A program made the position numbers and the translations under genes. The notes under the pieces were generated by a model. The model had not been told where the DNA came from and ran no database searches. It saw only the letters and a program-made list of their open reading frames with translations. From Brevibacterium sp. UMB1308A (GTDB lineage: Bacteria > Actinomycetota > Actinomycetes > Actinomycetales > Brevibacteriaceae): DNA of 64,000 nt. Location: the NCBI RefSeq assembly GCF_030230605.1, contig NZ_JASPDO010000006.1, forward strand, positions 24,996 through 88,995, read 5' to 3'. Positions within the stretch are counted from its first letter, which is position 1. Every line of letters starts with the position of its first letter. Positions 53,666 to 64,000 of this stretch are shown in pieces.

Positions 53666-55300
53666 ATGGCGGAACTGACAATTCGCCCGGACGAAATCCG
53701 GGAAGCACTGGGGAAGTTCGTAGAGTCCTACACCCCCGGCAGTGCAGACAAGACAGAAGTAGGTAAGGTTGTCACCGCCGGTGACGGCATTGCGCAGGTT
53801 TCGGGGCTACCTGGAACCATGGCAAACGAGCTCTTGCGCTTCGAAGATGGAACTCTGGGACTTGCCCAGAACCTCGACGAACGCGAAATCGGTGTCGTTA
53901 TCCTCGGTGAGTTCGCAGGTATTGCAGAAGAACAGAACGTTTACCGCACAGGTGAAGTTCTTTCGATCCCCGTTGGAGATGGATACCTTGGGCGTGTCGT
54001 TGACCCCCTGGGTAACCCAGTCGACGGTTTGGGCGAAATCGAGTCCGAAGGTCGCCGTGAACTTGAACTCCAGGCTGCTGGTGTTATGGACCGTAAAGAG
54101 GTTAAAGAGCCTCTTCAGACCGGTCTGAAAGCAATCGACGCCATGATCCCAATCGGACGTGGTCAGCGTCAGCTCATTATTGGTGACCGTAAGACCGGTA
54201 AGACTGCCCTTGCTTTGGACACCATCATTAACCAGCGTGCTAACTGGGAATCCGGCGACCCTAAGAAGCAGGTTCGCTGTATCTACGTCGCTTGTGGTCA
54301 GAAGGGTTCGACCATCGCTTCGGTGCGTCGTTCACTTGAAGAGAACGGTGCGCTCGAATACACCACGATCGTTTCGTCACCTGCTTCCGACCCTGCAGGG
54401 TTCAAGTACCTGGCTCCATACGCAGGATCTGCAATCGGACAGCACTGGATGTACCAGGGCAAGCACGTTCTCATCGTGTTTGACGATCTGTCGAAGCAGG
54501 CTGAAGCCTACCGTGCGATCTCGTTGCTTCTGCGCCGTCCTCCGGGCCGTGAAGCATACCCAGGTGACGTGTTCTACCTCCACTCACGTCTTCTCGAACG
54601 TTGCGCCAAGCTTTCCGATGAGCTCGGCGGAGGTTCGATGACCGGTCTTCCTATCATCGAGACCAAGGCAAACGACGTGGGTGCGTTCATTCCTACCAAC
54701 GTCATTTCGATTACCGACGGACAGATCTTCCTCCAGTCAGACTTGTTCAACGCGAACCAGCGTCCAGCTGTTGACGTAGGTATTTCTGTTTCGCGTGTGG
54801 GTGGTTCCGCACAGACCAAGCCACTTCGCGGTGTTTCCGGTACTCTGAAGATTTCTTTGGCTCAGTACCGCTCACTCGAAGCATTCGCCATGTTCGCATC
54901 AGACCTTGACGCTGCAACCAAGCGTCAGCTTGACCGTGGTGCACGCCTCACCGAACTTCTCAAGCAGGGACAGTTCGAACCAATGAGCGCTGAAAAGCAG
55001 ACGGTCTCGATCTGGGCTGGTTCTGAGGGCTACCTCGATGAAATCCCAGTGAGCGATGTTCTTCGATTCGAATCTGAGTTCCACTCATACCTCGAACGTA
55101 AGACAGACATTCTAGAAACAATCGCGGGTCTGAACGACAAGCTTAAGGGCGACATCCTGGAGCAGCTCGAGGCTGCAATCAAGGACTTCAAGGCTGGCTT
55201 CCAGACCAGCGAAGACGGCGTCCACGTCGGTACTGAATCCTTCGAATCTGCCGAGGCCGACGAAGTCTCGCAGGAACAGATCGTCAAGGCTAAGCGCTGA
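53666..55300 (+). CDS. atpA: ATP synthase F1 subunit alpha
   Basis: 544 residues from ATG 53666. Walker A is [12 protein letters not shown], with [13 protein letters not shown] and the signature [17 protein letters not shown]. It is the non-catalytic nucleotide-binding subunit. A Gly/Glu-rich tail ([21 protein letters not shown]) extends the C-terminus. Base use is like the neighbouring atp genes. Confidence 0.97.
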   Translation: MAELTIRPDEIREALGKFVESYTPGSADKTEVGKVVTAGDGIAQVSGLPGTMANELLRFEDGTLGLAQNLDEREIGVVILGEFAGIAEEQNVYRTGEVLSIPVGDGYLGRVVDPLGNPVDGLGEIESEGRRELELQAAGVMDRKEVKEPLQTGLKAIDAMIPIGRGQRQLIIGDRKTGKTALALDTIINQRANWESGDPKKQVRCIYVACGQKGSTIASVRRSLEENGALEYTTIVSSPASDPAGFKYLAPYAGSAIGQHWMYQGKHVLIVFDDLSKQAEAYRAISLLLRRPPGREAYPGDVFYLHSRLLERCAKLSDELGGGSMTGLPIIETKANDVGAFIPTNVISITDGQIFLQSDLFNANQRPAVDVGISVSRVGGSAQTKPLRGVSGTLKISLAQYRSLEAFAMFASDLDAATKRQLDRGARLTELLKQGQFEPMSAEKQTVSIWAGSEGYLDEIPVSDVLRFESEFHSYLERKTDILETIAGLNDKLKGDILEQLEAAIKDFKAGFQTSEDGVHVGTESFESAEADEVSQEQIVKAKR

Positions 55301-55331
55301 GACTGACCGCTGGTAACGAAAGGAAGTACTG

Positions 55332-56267
55332 ATGGGAGCCCAGCAGAGGGTCTTCAAAGCGAAGATCAACTCCACCAAGTCCTTGAGGAAGATCTTCAAG
55401 GCCATGGAGCTTATTGCGGCTTCCCGGATTCAGAAGGCCATTGGTCGAGTGAAGGCGGCGAGCCCATATGCTAACGCCATCACTCGAGCAGTGTCCGCTG
55501 TGGCAACGTATGCAGACGTTGAACACACACTGACAACGGAACCGGAGACCATTCGCCGCGCAGCTGTTGTGGTGATGGGTCCGGACCGCGGTTTTGCCGG
55601 AGCATATTCTTCGAATGTTATTCGTGAAGCCGAAGAGCTCATCACGATGCTGAAGGATGACGGCAAAGAGGTTGACCTGTACGTGGTTGGCCGGAAGCCC
55701 GAAACTTATTACACGTTCCGTGAACGCGCGATTCAACGTGCATGGACCGGAATTTCGGAAAGTCCAACAGTCGAAGCCGCGAAGGAGATCGGAGACACGC
55801 TGGTGTCTTCCTTCCACACCGACTACGAGGCTGGTGGCATTGACGAAATCTTCTTGGTTTACACACGGTTCGTCAACAGCGTGACTCAAACACCTGAATA
55901 TCGTCGTCTTATTCCGCTGGAAGTGATCGAAGCCGATGAGGTTCCGGTCGATGCTCCTGCGAATGTAGCTTCGACTAAAGACGTGGTGTACCCGCTGTAT
56001 GAGTTCGAACCGAGCGAGGAAGCCGTTCTTGACGCGCTTCTTCCTAAGTACATCGAGTCGCGTATTCTCGCGGCGTTGTTGAACGCATCCGCTAGTGAAC
56101 AGGCGGCACGTCAGCAGGCAATGAAGACCGCTACTGACAATGCCGACGATTTGATTCGTACCTACACGCGCCTTGCAAACTCGGCGCGTCAGGCAGAAAT
56201 CACGCAGGAAATTTCAGAAATCGTTGGTGGTGCAGACGCACTTGCCGGTGCCGGCGGCAACGACTGA
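55332..56267 (+). CDS. atpG: ATP synthase F1 subunit gamma
   Basis: 311 residues from ATG 55332, with AAAGGAAG upstream. Coiled-coil ends [20 protein letters not shown] and [25 protein letters not shown] carry the rotor signature ([17 protein letters not shown]). It couples rotation of the c-ring to catalysis. Confidence 0.96.
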   Translation: MGAQQRVFKAKINSTKSLRKIFKAMELIAASRIQKAIGRVKAASPYANAITRAVSAVATYADVEHTLTTEPETIRRAAVVVMGPDRGFAGAYSSNVIREAEELITMLKDDGKEVDLYVVGRKPETYYTFRERAIQRAWTGISESPTVEAAKEIGDTLVSSFHTDYEAGGIDEIFLVYTRFVNSVTQTPEYRRLIPLEVIEADEVPVDAPANVASTKDVVYPLYEFEPSEEAVLDALLPKYIESRILAALLNASASEQAARQQAMKTATDNADDLIRTYTRLANSARQAEITQEISEIVGGADALAGAGGND

Positions 56268-56274
56268 CGGATAG

Positions 56275-57747
<1,473 letters not shown>

Positions 57748-57750
57748 TCC

Positions 57751-58008
57751 ATGAGTCTCAACGTCACCGTTGTGGCCGCCGACCGCTCCGTGTGGTCAGG
57801 CGAAGCCGAACGTGTGGTTGCGCGGACTGTGGAAGGTGAAATCGGAATTCTCACCGGTCACGAACCAGTGTTGGCAATCGTGGCCGGCGGGAATGTCCGC
57901 ATCACTCCGACATCGGGTGAGACGATCAATGTTTCGGCTGATGGAGGCTTCCTGTCAGTGGCTGACGACGTAGTGCACGTCGTGGCTGACCAGGCACAGC
58001 TTGTCTAA
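57751..58008 (+). CDS. atpC: ATP synthase F1 subunit epsilon (short form)
   Basis: 85 residues from ATG 57751. The N-terminal beta-sandwich is complete (VVAADRSVWSGEAERVVART, EGEIGILTGHEPVLAIV) but the C-terminal two-helix inhibitory domain of longer homologues (~130-140 residues) is absent. Short epsilon subunits occur in actinobacteria. The TAG/TAA stop is followed by a separate promoter-like TAGAAT for the next gene. Confidence 0.93.
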   Translation: MSLNVTVVAADRSVWSGEAERVVARTVEGEIGILTGHEPVLAIVAGGNVRITPTSGETINVSADGGFLSVADDVVHVVADQAQLV

Positions 58009-58029
58009 GCGATCACTTAGAATGGCACC

Positions 58030-58497
58030 GTGAACCCATCAACCCTGCTAATCATTCTGCTCTCGTTGGTAGGGCTGGCTGTTGTCACGGTGGCATTGAT
58101 TCTTGCTCGCCGTCGCGCGATTTCGCGTTTGACTGGCGCGTTTGATTGCTCAATCCTCGTGGGCGACGTATCTGCGCGTCGCCCACGTTGGCGTTTAGGG
58201 CTGGCTGTTTTAACCGTCACGAGTCTGGACTGGTATCCGGTCTTTGGCGTGGGCTGGCGTCCAGTGAGGCAGTACCCCCGAACTGATATGACGATCGGGC
58301 AACGATTGACTCCGAGCGGTGATGAACAGTACGCGCTTCTGCCCGATGCAAAGGTTGCTGTGTGTCAGTACGGCCAGTACACGAGCCGTCCTGGCGAAGT
58401 GCGGTTGGCGATGGACGCCGAGGCCCTGGCCGCGTTTTCATCGTGGTTGGAATCTCCGCCACCAGGGGCTAATCATTCTGTGGGACGGTTTACGTAA
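58030..58497 (+). CDS. DUF2550 family membrane-anchored protein
   Basis: 155 residues from GTG 58030; TAGAAT (58018-58023) ends 6 nt before it, so the message may be leaderless. One N-terminal helix ([21 protein letters not shown]) with a basic ARRRA end, then a soluble domain with [20 protein letters not shown] and [14 protein letters not shown]. The family is actinobacterial, of unknown function, often between the atp operon and murA. Its stop shares bases with the murA ATG. Confidence 0.87.
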   Translation: MNPSTLLIILLSLVGLAVVTVALILARRRAISRLTGAFDCSILVGDVSARRPRWRLGLAVLTVTSLDWYPVFGVGWRPVRQYPRTDMTIGQRLTPSGDEQYALLPDAKVAVCQYGQYTSRPGEVRLAMDAEALAAFSSWLESPPPGANHSVGRFT

Positions 58498-59774
58498 TGG
58501 AAGTTTTGCGTGTTCATGGTCCGTGCACATTACGCGGATCAGTAGATGTACGTGGTGCAAAGAACAGCGTTCTTAAGCTCATGGCCGCAACGCTTTTAGC
58601 ACCTGGAACGTCTGTTATTGAAAACGTGCCAGCGATTCTTGACGTCAAGATCATGGTGAAGCTGCTCATCTCGCTGGGCTGTTCCGTCGATTATGACTCG
58701 GACGCGGGTGTCGTGGCCATCACCGTGCCGGAAACGCCTGAAGTGCGTGCAGACTACAAACTTGTCCGGGCCATGCGCGCATCTATTTCAGTTCTTGGAT
58801 CGCTCATGGGGCGGGTCAATGAGGCACATGTAGCGCTACCCGGAGGCGACGCGATCGGTTCACGTGGCCTCGACCTCCACGAAGCGGGTCTACGCGCTAT
58901 GGGTGCGCAGGTGAGCTTGGACCACGGGTATTTTATTGCGCGCGCTCCTCAAGGCCTTCACGGCGCGGATATCCGCTTAGCATTCCCATCTGTTGGTGCA
59001 ACCGAAAACTTGGTTATGGCTGCCACTTTGGCAAACGGTGTGACCACAATCGATAACGCTGCTCGTGAACCGGAAATCGTTGACATTTGTTCGATGCTCG
59101 TCGCTATGGGCGCGAACATCGAAGGCATCGGGACATCGACGTTGACTGTGACGGGTGTTGAATCTCTTCACCCTGTTCGACACGTGTGTGTTGGCGACCG
59201 TATCGTCGCGGGCACGTGGGCGTTCGCAGCAGCGATCACCGGGGGCGATATCCAGGTCAATGGCGTGAACGGGGATCTTCTGCCCGTCGTCCTTGACAAG
59301 CTTCGTTCCGCTGGCGCCCAGGTGACCGAACTCGAAAGTGGCATTCACGTCATTGGTCCGGAACGACCTCGGCCGGTTCGAATCTCAACTCTTCCTTTCC
59401 CAGGATTTCCCACCGACCTTCAGCCGTTTGCAATCACGCTGAACGCGATTTCTGATGGCCAAGGGTTGCTCACTGAGAACCTGTTTGAGGCCCGGTGGCG
59501 GTTTGTGCGTGAGCTGGCACGTTTGGGCGCTCAGGTTGAGTTGGACGGCAATCACGCGCTGATCAACGGGGTTGAGTCTCTGTCCGGGGCCGAGGTGGAA
59601 GCAAGTGACATTCGCGCCGGAGCCGGGGCAGTGTTGGCCGGGTTGGTCGCAGACGGCGTGACCGAGGTTTCTGGGGTTTCCCATATTGACCGCGGGTACG
59701 AGTACTTTGAGGACAAGTTGCGGTCTTTGGGTGCCAAGGTTGAGCGCATTGAGCGCGAGGACGTCGAGTTGTAG
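58497..59774 (+). CDS. murA: UDP-N-acetylglucosamine 1-carboxyvinyltransferase (MurA) with Asp at the Cys position
   Basis: 425 residues from ATG 58497. EPT-fold motifs: [36 protein letters not shown] and [15 protein letters not shown]. The catalytic cysteine of E. coli MurA (Cys115) corresponds here to Asp118 in PGGDAIGSR, the form known in mycobacteria and linked to fosfomycin insensitivity. It makes the first committed peptidoglycan precursor. A GC-rich hairpin lies beyond the stop. Confidence 0.95.
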   Translation: MEVLRVHGPCTLRGSVDVRGAKNSVLKLMAATLLAPGTSVIENVPAILDVKIMVKLLISLGCSVDYDSDAGVVAITVPETPEVRADYKLVRAMRASISVLGSLMGRVNEAHVALPGGDAIGSRGLDLHEAGLRAMGAQVSLDHGYFIARAPQGLHGADIRLAFPSVGATENLVMAATLANGVTTIDNAAREPEIVDICSMLVAMGANIEGIGTSTLTVTGVESLHPVRHVCVGDRIVAGTWAFAAAITGGDIQVNGVNGDLLPVVLDKLRSAGAQVTELESGIHVIGPERPRPVRISTLPFPGFPTDLQPFAITLNAISDGQGLLTENLFEARWRFVRELARLGAQVELDGNHALINGVESLSGAEVEASDIRAGAGAVLAGLVADGVTEVSGVSHIDRGYEYFEDKLRSLGAKVERIEREDVEL

Positions 59775-59802
59775 TTAACTCGCGCGCTGATCCGTAGTTA
59801 CG

Positions 59803-59822
59803 CGCGTGCGCGACGCGCGCAC
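59803..59822. terminator. GC hairpin between convergent murA and nucS
   Basis: Alternating GCGCGTGCGCG and CGCGCGCACGC can pair in several registers in the ~50 bp between murA and nucS stops. No T-run, so this may be a Rho-dependent end or Z-DNA-prone spacer. Confidence 0.35.
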
Positions 59823-59824
59823 GC

Positions 59825-60520
59825 TTAGAAGAGGCGACTTTCTGGGTCGTCCATTCCGCGAAGGGCGTCGTAGTCGAGGGTCACACAACGGATTCCGCGG
59901 TCGGTTGCCAGGGTGCGTGCCTGGGGCCGGATTTCTTGAGCCGCAAATACCCCTTTAACGGGCGCAATGAGCGGGTCTCGGTTGAGAAGTTCTAGGTAGC
60001 GGGTGAGTTGTTCGACTCCGTCGACACCACCTCGGCGTTTGATTTCCACGGCGATGGACGCTCCGTTTTCGTCGCGGGCCAGAATATCCACGGGGCCAAT
60101 GGGTGTCTGATATTCGCGACGTATTGTGGTGTAACCGTCGCCTAGGGTTTCGATGTGTTCAGCAAGGAGTTCTTGCAGGTGGGCTTCGACGCCGTCCTTG
60201 AGGAGTCCTGGGTCCTCGCCAAGGTCATGTTCGATGTCGCGGTGAATCGTCTGAATCGCGATTTCTAAGCGGTCGCCAGTTTTGGTCTGGTTGACGTTCC
60301 ACACTTCAGTGATGCCAGCTTGGGCTTGTTCGTCGTTGGGTTGATCGACGGTGAGCGTGGCTGGGGGAGTCATCCAGTTGAGTGGTTTGTATGAGCCACC
60401 GTCGGAGTGGACCAGAACTGAGCCGTCGGCTTTCAGCATGAGGAGCCGTTGGGCCATAGGCAGGTGGGCTGTGAGCCGTCCTGCATAGTTCACACTGCAC
60501 GTCGCTATTACTAATCGCAC
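59825..60520 (-). CDS. nucS: Mismatch-specific endonuclease NucS (EndoMS)
   Basis: 231 residues from GTG 60520; TAAAGT ends 6 nt upstream, so the message looks leaderless. N-terminal beta domain ([16 protein letters not shown]) and C-terminal RecB-type nuclease core [20 protein letters not shown] followed by [18 protein letters not shown] (Asp, Glu-x-Lys). NucS cuts both strands at mismatches and stands in for MutS/MutL in actinobacteria. Length is usual. Confidence 0.95.
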   Translation of the reverse strand: MRLVIATCSVNYAGRLTAHLPMAQRLLMLKADGSVLVHSDGGSYKPLNWMTPPATLTVDQPNDEQAQAGITEVWNVNQTKTGDRLEIAIQTIHRDIEHDLGEDPGLLKDGVEAHLQELLAEHIETLGDGYTTIRREYQTPIGPVDILARDENGASIAVEIKRRGGVDGVEQLTRYLELLNRDPLIAPVKGVFAAQEIRPQARTLATDRGIRCVTLDYDALRGMDDPESRLF

Positions 60521-60549
60521 GCAATCACTTTACGTGACACAATTGCACC

Positions 60550-60852
60550 ATGCCACGTAGCAACTCTTCTCGACGCAGTAACAAGTGGCAACGGCCGTTC
60601 CGTGAACTGTCCGCTTCAAGCACCGTGCGGACTACGCAGACTGGCCCGGATGGCACGTGGATCGTCCAACATACGCAAGGGAATTCGTCTGGGAAAGTGT
60701 ATGTGTGCCCTGGGTGTTCGCAGGACCTGCCAGCCTCTCTGGCTCACACGGTCGCGTGGCGTACCGATGACGAGTTTGGCGTAGGCGTGGGGGTCGAAAC
60801 GCGCCGGCACTGGCATACGTCGTGTTTCAATACGCGACATCGCCGCCGCTAA
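60550..60852 (+). CDS. Small zinc-motif protein, actinobacterial hypothetical
   Basis: 100 residues from ATG 60550; CACAAT (60538-60543) ends 6 nt before it, opposite the nucS promoter. A basic N-terminus leads to VCPGCSQDLPASLAHTVAW and RRHWHTSCFNTRHRRR: CxxC, then His and HTSC, a plausible zinc site. Similar proteins in actinobacteria are sometimes called ATP/GTP-binding without evidence. Function unknown. Confidence 0.75.
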   Translation: MPRSNSSRRSNKWQRPFRELSASSTVRTTQTGPDGTWIVQHTQGNSSGKVYVCPGCSQDLPASLAHTVAWRTDDEFGVGVGVETRRHWHTSCFNTRHRRR

Positions 60853-60866
60853 TTGCGACGGCGATG
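60838..60866 (+). terminator. Hairpin overlapping the end of the small zinc-motif gene
   Basis: CATCGCCG (60838-60845) pairs with CGGCGATG (60859-60866); an inner GC/GC pair shortens the loop. It overlaps the stop codon and precedes the convergent coiled-coil gene. No T-run. Confidence 0.45.
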
Positions 60867-60909
60867 CTGCGCTGAACTTCGCTGAACCTCTCAGGTTACG
60901 GCTGTGAAC

Positions 60910-62478
60910 CTACTTCTTGGAGCTAGGTGCGTTCGGTGTGTTCGGCGGTGTGGTTGCGCTTGGTTTTTCCGCCCCCGAGGTGCCACCCGGCTTGGTTCCC
61001 TGTTTGTTAGTGGAACTGTTGCCCAGTTTGAGGTTTGGTTTGTTGTCCTGCTGGGTTGCTGGTGTGTCTGCAGGTTTGCTTTCCTGCTTGTCAGCCGGTT
61101 TTTCTGAAGGTTGGCCAGCGTCCGAGGTGGTGGTTGGCTTGCCCGCAGGTTTGTCAGCAGGTTTGTCTGCCGAGGTGTTCGCCGGTTTGTTGGCGTTTAC
61201 GCTCTTGCGTAGTTCCTCAAGTTCTTCTTCTGAACCGATTTTTTCGGTGGGAGCAGCAGCGGCCTTGACTTTGTCGGACTTGTCATCGGTCAGGTCAAGC
61301 CCGTCGAAAAGGCCCGGGGTTGCGAACATTGACTGCAGTTGCTGGAGCTGAGCCGTGATGGTGCGGCGCTGTTTGGTGAGCAAGTCCACTTGAGACTGCG
61401 CGGCAGATACGTTGCGCTTGGCTTCGGCTGCTGACTCTTCAATCGTGGCTTCAGCGGTCTGGCGGGCCTCGGAGATAAGCGACTGAGCGCGCTGACGACC
61501 GTCGGCGATGATCTTGTCGGCTTTTTCGATCGCTTCTTTACGCGTAGCTTCAGCACGTTCGGCAGCTGCACGCGCGTCGTCGTCGGCTTTCTTTGCGCGC
61601 GCTTGTGCTTCTTCGATGGTCTTCTTGCTGTCGGCCTGAGTCTTTTCGAACTGGGCCTTTTGGTCCTGTTCGTGCTTTTGGCGCAGGTTAGCAAGCTCGA
61701 GTTTGAGGTCGTCAGAGGACTTCTTAGCAGTGTCGTGCATCTTCTGCGCTTCTGCGCGAACCGTCTGTGCTTCTGTGCGCGCTTCACTGAGAAGCTTTTC
61801 AGCTGACTGACGTGCCTCAGCTACCAGCTTGTCGGCTTCTTTTTTGGCGGCGTCCAGTGTGCTGGCTGCTTCTTTTTCAGCGTCGGCGCGCCCAGTGGCG
61901 ATCTCGTGCTTGAGGGAGTCGCGCTGATCGTTGGCTGCGGATTGCGCATCGCTTTGGATGGTGTCAGCTTCGCGCTGGGCGGTCTGTTTGAGTTCCTCTG
62001 CGCGTTTCTCAGCGGCCTCCACAGTTTCAGTGGCGCGCAGTTCTGCGGCTTGCATGATTGAGTCGGCTTCAGAGCGCGCGTTCGAAAGCGTGTCATTCGA
62101 TTCCGTGTGCATGCGTGCGCGTTGGCTTGCAGCGTCGGCGCGCGCTTTGTTCCGGATAGTTTCGGCGTCAGCCGTTGCCTGTGCCAAAGTTTCACGCGCC
62201 TGTGACTCCGCGATCTTCAGCAGGTGGTCAATTCGGCTACCCGGGGCTGACTGTGCCTCTGCCTGATCGTCGGTAGCTTTCTTGAGTTGCTCCTTGACCT
62301 CAGAGAGTTCGCCGGCGATCTGTAGCTTCGCTCGGTCCGCGGTAATCACCTGACTTCGAGCGTCTTGTAGGGCTTTGCGCAGAGAGTCAATTTCGCTCTT
62401 TAACTGGCGAATACGCGCTTCAACTTCGCTCTTTTCAAAGCCACGCATGGCTGTGCGGAACTCTTCAGGAGGCGTCAC
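60910..62478 (-). CDS. DivIVA-like coiled-coil protein (Scy/FilP-type candidate)
   Basis: 522 residues from GTG 62478, with GGAGA upstream. The N-terminus (PPEEFRTAMRGFEKSEVEARIRQL) resembles a DivIVA N-domain. Residues ~20-390 are near-continuous Ala/Glu/Lys-rich coiled coil, and the C-terminal ~120 are Pro/Lys/Ala/Thr low complexity (NTSADKPADKPAGKPTTTSD). This layout is like streptomycete polar scaffold proteins, but the exact role (polarity, growth, division) is inference. It is convergent with the small zinc-motif gene. Confidence 0.7.
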   Translation of the reverse strand: MTPPEEFRTAMRGFEKSEVEARIRQLKSEIDSLRKALQDARSQVITADRAKLQIAGELSEVKEQLKKATDDQAEAQSAPGSRIDHLLKIAESQARETLAQATADAETIRNKARADAASQRARMHTESNDTLSNARSEADSIMQAAELRATETVEAAEKRAEELKQTAQREADTIQSDAQSAANDQRDSLKHEIATGRADAEKEAASTLDAAKKEADKLVAEARQSAEKLLSEARTEAQTVRAEAQKMHDTAKKSSDDLKLELANLRQKHEQDQKAQFEKTQADSKKTIEEAQARAKKADDDARAAAERAEATRKEAIEKADKIIADGRQRAQSLISEARQTAEATIEESAAEAKRNVSAAQSQVDLLTKQRRTITAQLQQLQSMFATPGLFDGLDLTDDKSDKVKAAAAPTEKIGSEEELEELRKSVNANKPANTSADKPADKPAGKPTTTSDAGQPSEKPADKQESKPADTPATQQDNKPNLKLGNSSTNKQGTKPGGTSGAEKPSATTPPNTPNAPSSKK

Positions 62479-62609
62479 GTCTCAATCTCCTTTGAATCGT
62501 GTAAATGGTGCTGCCTTCTACTCTAATGCTTCTCTGCTGGATACCAGCTGACAGACAGGCTCAGTAGACGTCAGTAGCTTGGGGCAACCACCTCGGGCCC
62601 GGCGTGCGA

Positions 62610-62630
62610 TTAGACCGTCACCTGGTCTAA
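62610..62630. promoter_or_regulatory. Operator-like inverted repeat before the thiolase gene
   Basis: TTAGACC (62610-62616) and GGTCTAA (62624-62630) are perfect arms with a 7-nt spacer, and TTGTGACAA follows at 62633-62641. A TetR or similar repressor site is plausible, 38 bp before the thiolase start. Confidence 0.5.
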
Positions 62631-62667
62631 CCTTGTGACAAAGACCACGGTCGTATGAGGAGGAAAA

Positions 62668-63846
62668 ATGGCTGAAGCCGTAATCGTTGCCGGTGCTCGC
62701 ACGCCACTTGGCAAAATGTCTGGATCACTCGCGTCTTTGAGTTCAGTTGACTTGGGAGCGCACGCGATCAAGGCTGCTCTTGAGCGTGCTGGAGTTGCGC
62801 CGGAAAAAGTTGAGTACGTTCTCATGGGCCAGGTTCTGCAGGCGGGCGTTGGCCAGGGTGCTGCACGTCAGGCGGCTGCGAAGGCCGGAGTTCCCATGAC
62901 CGTGCCGGCAGTGACGCTGAACAAGTTGTGCCTGTCAGGAATTAACACCATCACGCACGCCGCTATGTTGGTGCGTTCCGGCGAGTATGACGTGGTTGTT
63001 GCAGGTGGTCAGGAGTCGATGACGAACGCACCTCACATGCTTGAAAAGTCCCGTGCCGGCTACAAGTACGGCAATGTGACCGTTCGCGACCACATGGACT
63101 ACGACGGCCTGTGGGACGCTTTCACCGATCAAGCGATGGGTGGACTGACCGAATCGGCTAACGAAGGTGACACGGAATTTAGCCGTGAGGAGCAGGACGC
63201 TTTTGCGGCCCAGTCACACCAGCGTGCAGCAGCTGCCAAGGACAAGCTCGCTGAGGAAATCGCGCCCATCACCATTTCCAGCCGTAAGGGTGACACGGTT
63301 GTTGATTCGGATGAAGGTGTACGTGGCGACTCGACTGCGGAGTCCCTGTCGAAACTGCGCCCGGCCTTCCGCAAGGACGGAGCCATCACCGCTGGAAATG
63401 CGTCGCAGATCTCTGACGGTGCGGCAGCGGTTGTCGTCATGAACAAGGACAAGGCGTTGGAAGCTGGGCTGCCGATCCTGGCTGAGATCCGTTCCCACGC
63501 ATGGACGGCCGGCCCTGACTCGACCTTGCAGCACCAGCCTTCCCAGGCCATTAAGGCGGCTGCTGAGCGTGAAGGCGTGGCAGCTGACTCATTCGACTTG
63601 TACGAAATCAACGAAGCGTTCGCCGCTGTTTCCCTGGCCAGCATGAAGGACCTGGGCATCGATGACTCGAAGGTCAACGTCAACGGTGGTGCGGTTTCGC
63701 TGGGTCACCCAATCGGGGCTTCAGGTGCGCGTATTGTTCTGACCTTGGCTTTGGAACTCCAGCGCCGAGGTGGTGGCCTGGGTGTCGCTGCCCTGTGCGG
63801 TGGTGGCGGTCAGGGTGACGCGCTGATCGTGAAGGTTGGCGAGTAA
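62668..63846 (+). CDS. Acetyl-CoA C-acetyltransferase (thiolase)
   Basis: 392 residues from ATG 62668, with GAGGAGG upstream. Thiolase I/II features: Cys88 in [10 protein letters not shown] (acyl nucleophile), [31 protein letters not shown] (His) and [11 protein letters not shown] (C-terminal Cys). It can make or cleave acetoacetyl-CoA. The next gene begins at its last base (TAATG). Confidence 0.95.
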   Translation: MAEAVIVAGARTPLGKMSGSLASLSSVDLGAHAIKAALERAGVAPEKVEYVLMGQVLQAGVGQGAARQAAAKAGVPMTVPAVTLNKLCLSGINTITHAAMLVRSGEYDVVVAGGQESMTNAPHMLEKSRAGYKYGNVTVRDHMDYDGLWDAFTDQAMGGLTESANEGDTEFSREEQDAFAAQSHQRAAAAKDKLAEEIAPITISSRKGDTVVDSDEGVRGDSTAESLSKLRPAFRKDGAITAGNASQISDGAAAVVVMNKDKALEAGLPILAEIRSHAWTAGPDSTLQHQPSQAIKAAAEREGVAADSFDLYEINEAFAAVSLASMKDLGIDDSKVNVNGGAVSLGHPIGASGARIVLTLALELQRRGGGLGVAALCGGGGQGDALIVKVGE

Positions 63847-64000
63847 TGCTGGTTGCGTTTTCTGTTGCGCCGTCCGGGGGTCCCGACCCGGACGGTGACG
63901 GGGGAGTCCACGACGCTGTTGCTGAGGCCGTGAAGGTTGTGCGGGCGTCTGGGCTTCCGCACCGCACGGATGCCATGTTCACCACGATTGAAGGTGAGTG
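63846..64000 (+). CDS. Thiamine-binding (YkoF/MTH1187-like) protein, 5' part only
   Basis: The frame opens at ATG 63846 overlapping the thiolase stop and runs off the end after 51 codons. The start [12 protein letters not shown] resembles small MTH1187-family proteins, which bind thiamine or related ligands. The gene is incomplete, so the call is provisional. Confidence 0.6.
   Translation, partial: MLVAFSVAPSGGPDPDGDGGVHDAVAEAVKVVRASGLPHRTDAMFTTIEGE

Noticed and set aside
59803..59822. Z-DNA element between murA and nucS
   Set aside because: Alternating CG is short and sits between convergent genes, so an ordinary end-hairpin explains it.

Overview
The window is a gene-dense chromosomal segment of an actinomycete (Actinomycetota), most likely Micrococcales or a near relative. 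The placement rests on marker genes. These are a NucS mismatch endonuclease, a Kgd-type fused 2-oxoglutarate dehydrogenase/decarboxylase, a SigR/RsrA redox switch, a 24-residue bL37 ribosomal protein, an Asn/Arg-rich insertion in Rho, a MurA with Asp at the usual catalytic Cys, GuaB1, UPF0182, UvrD2 and a DUF2342 protein. Gene order argS-lysA-hom-thrC-thrB-rho-prfA-prmC-tsaC-wecA-atpI-atpBEFHAGDC is the classic actinobacterial order, but rpmE is absent between rho and prfA. The species cannot be named from the sequence alone.

Layout. 1-9.2 kb: 3' end of uvrD2, a ThiF/cyclodehydratase-like gene, a 519-bp intergenic region with a cluster of DnaA boxes, a YgjP-like metallopeptidase, a NUDIX hydrolase, a DUF2342 protein, a PDZ/Lon-type membrane protease and UPF0182. 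9.2-16.2 kb: initiator tRNA-Met and its terminator, then a type I restriction-modification cluster (hsdM-hsdS-hsdR) bounded by 14-bp direct repeats, one of them inside the tRNA terminator. 16.2-23.9 kb: a GNAT protein, two aminotransferases, hisN, rsgA, aroA and doxX, then divergent sigR-rsrA with a good SigR-type promoter. 23.9-33.5 kb: bL37, an SGNH-like protein, kgd, guaB1, a 31-codon leader ORF, two CNNM/CorC-type membrane proteins and a VanY-like peptidase behind an MtrA-like site. 33.6-38.2 kb: tRNA-Arg, a membrane protein, and a signalling-type locus of a secreted S1 protease, a tiny exported two-Cys peptide, a histidine kinase and a response regulator. 38.2-59.8 kb: argS, the lysine/threonine pathway, rho and translation genes, wecA, the F1Fo ATP synthase operon, DUF2550 and murA. 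59.8-64 kb: nucS, a small zinc-motif protein, a DivIVA-like coiled-coil protein, a thiolase and the start of a thiamine-binding-type gene.

How parts work together. lysA-hom-thrC-thrB covers the aspartate family. murA, aroA, wecA and the VanY-like peptidase serve envelope and precursor synthesis. sigR-rsrA is a thiol-stress switch. hsdMSR protects against foreign DNA and looks like an insertion next to a tRNA gene. Many genes appear leaderless, with a -10 hexamer 6-8 nt before the start codon.

Most worth following up: the exported-peptide/two-component/protease locus (34.7-38.2 kb), an octamer (CCGAGGTG) occurring about 34 times on both strands in several reading frames, the DnaA-box cluster away from dnaA, the repeat-bounded hsd island, the two-promoter sigR start region, and the leader ORF before the CNNM genes. 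All counts were made by eye.
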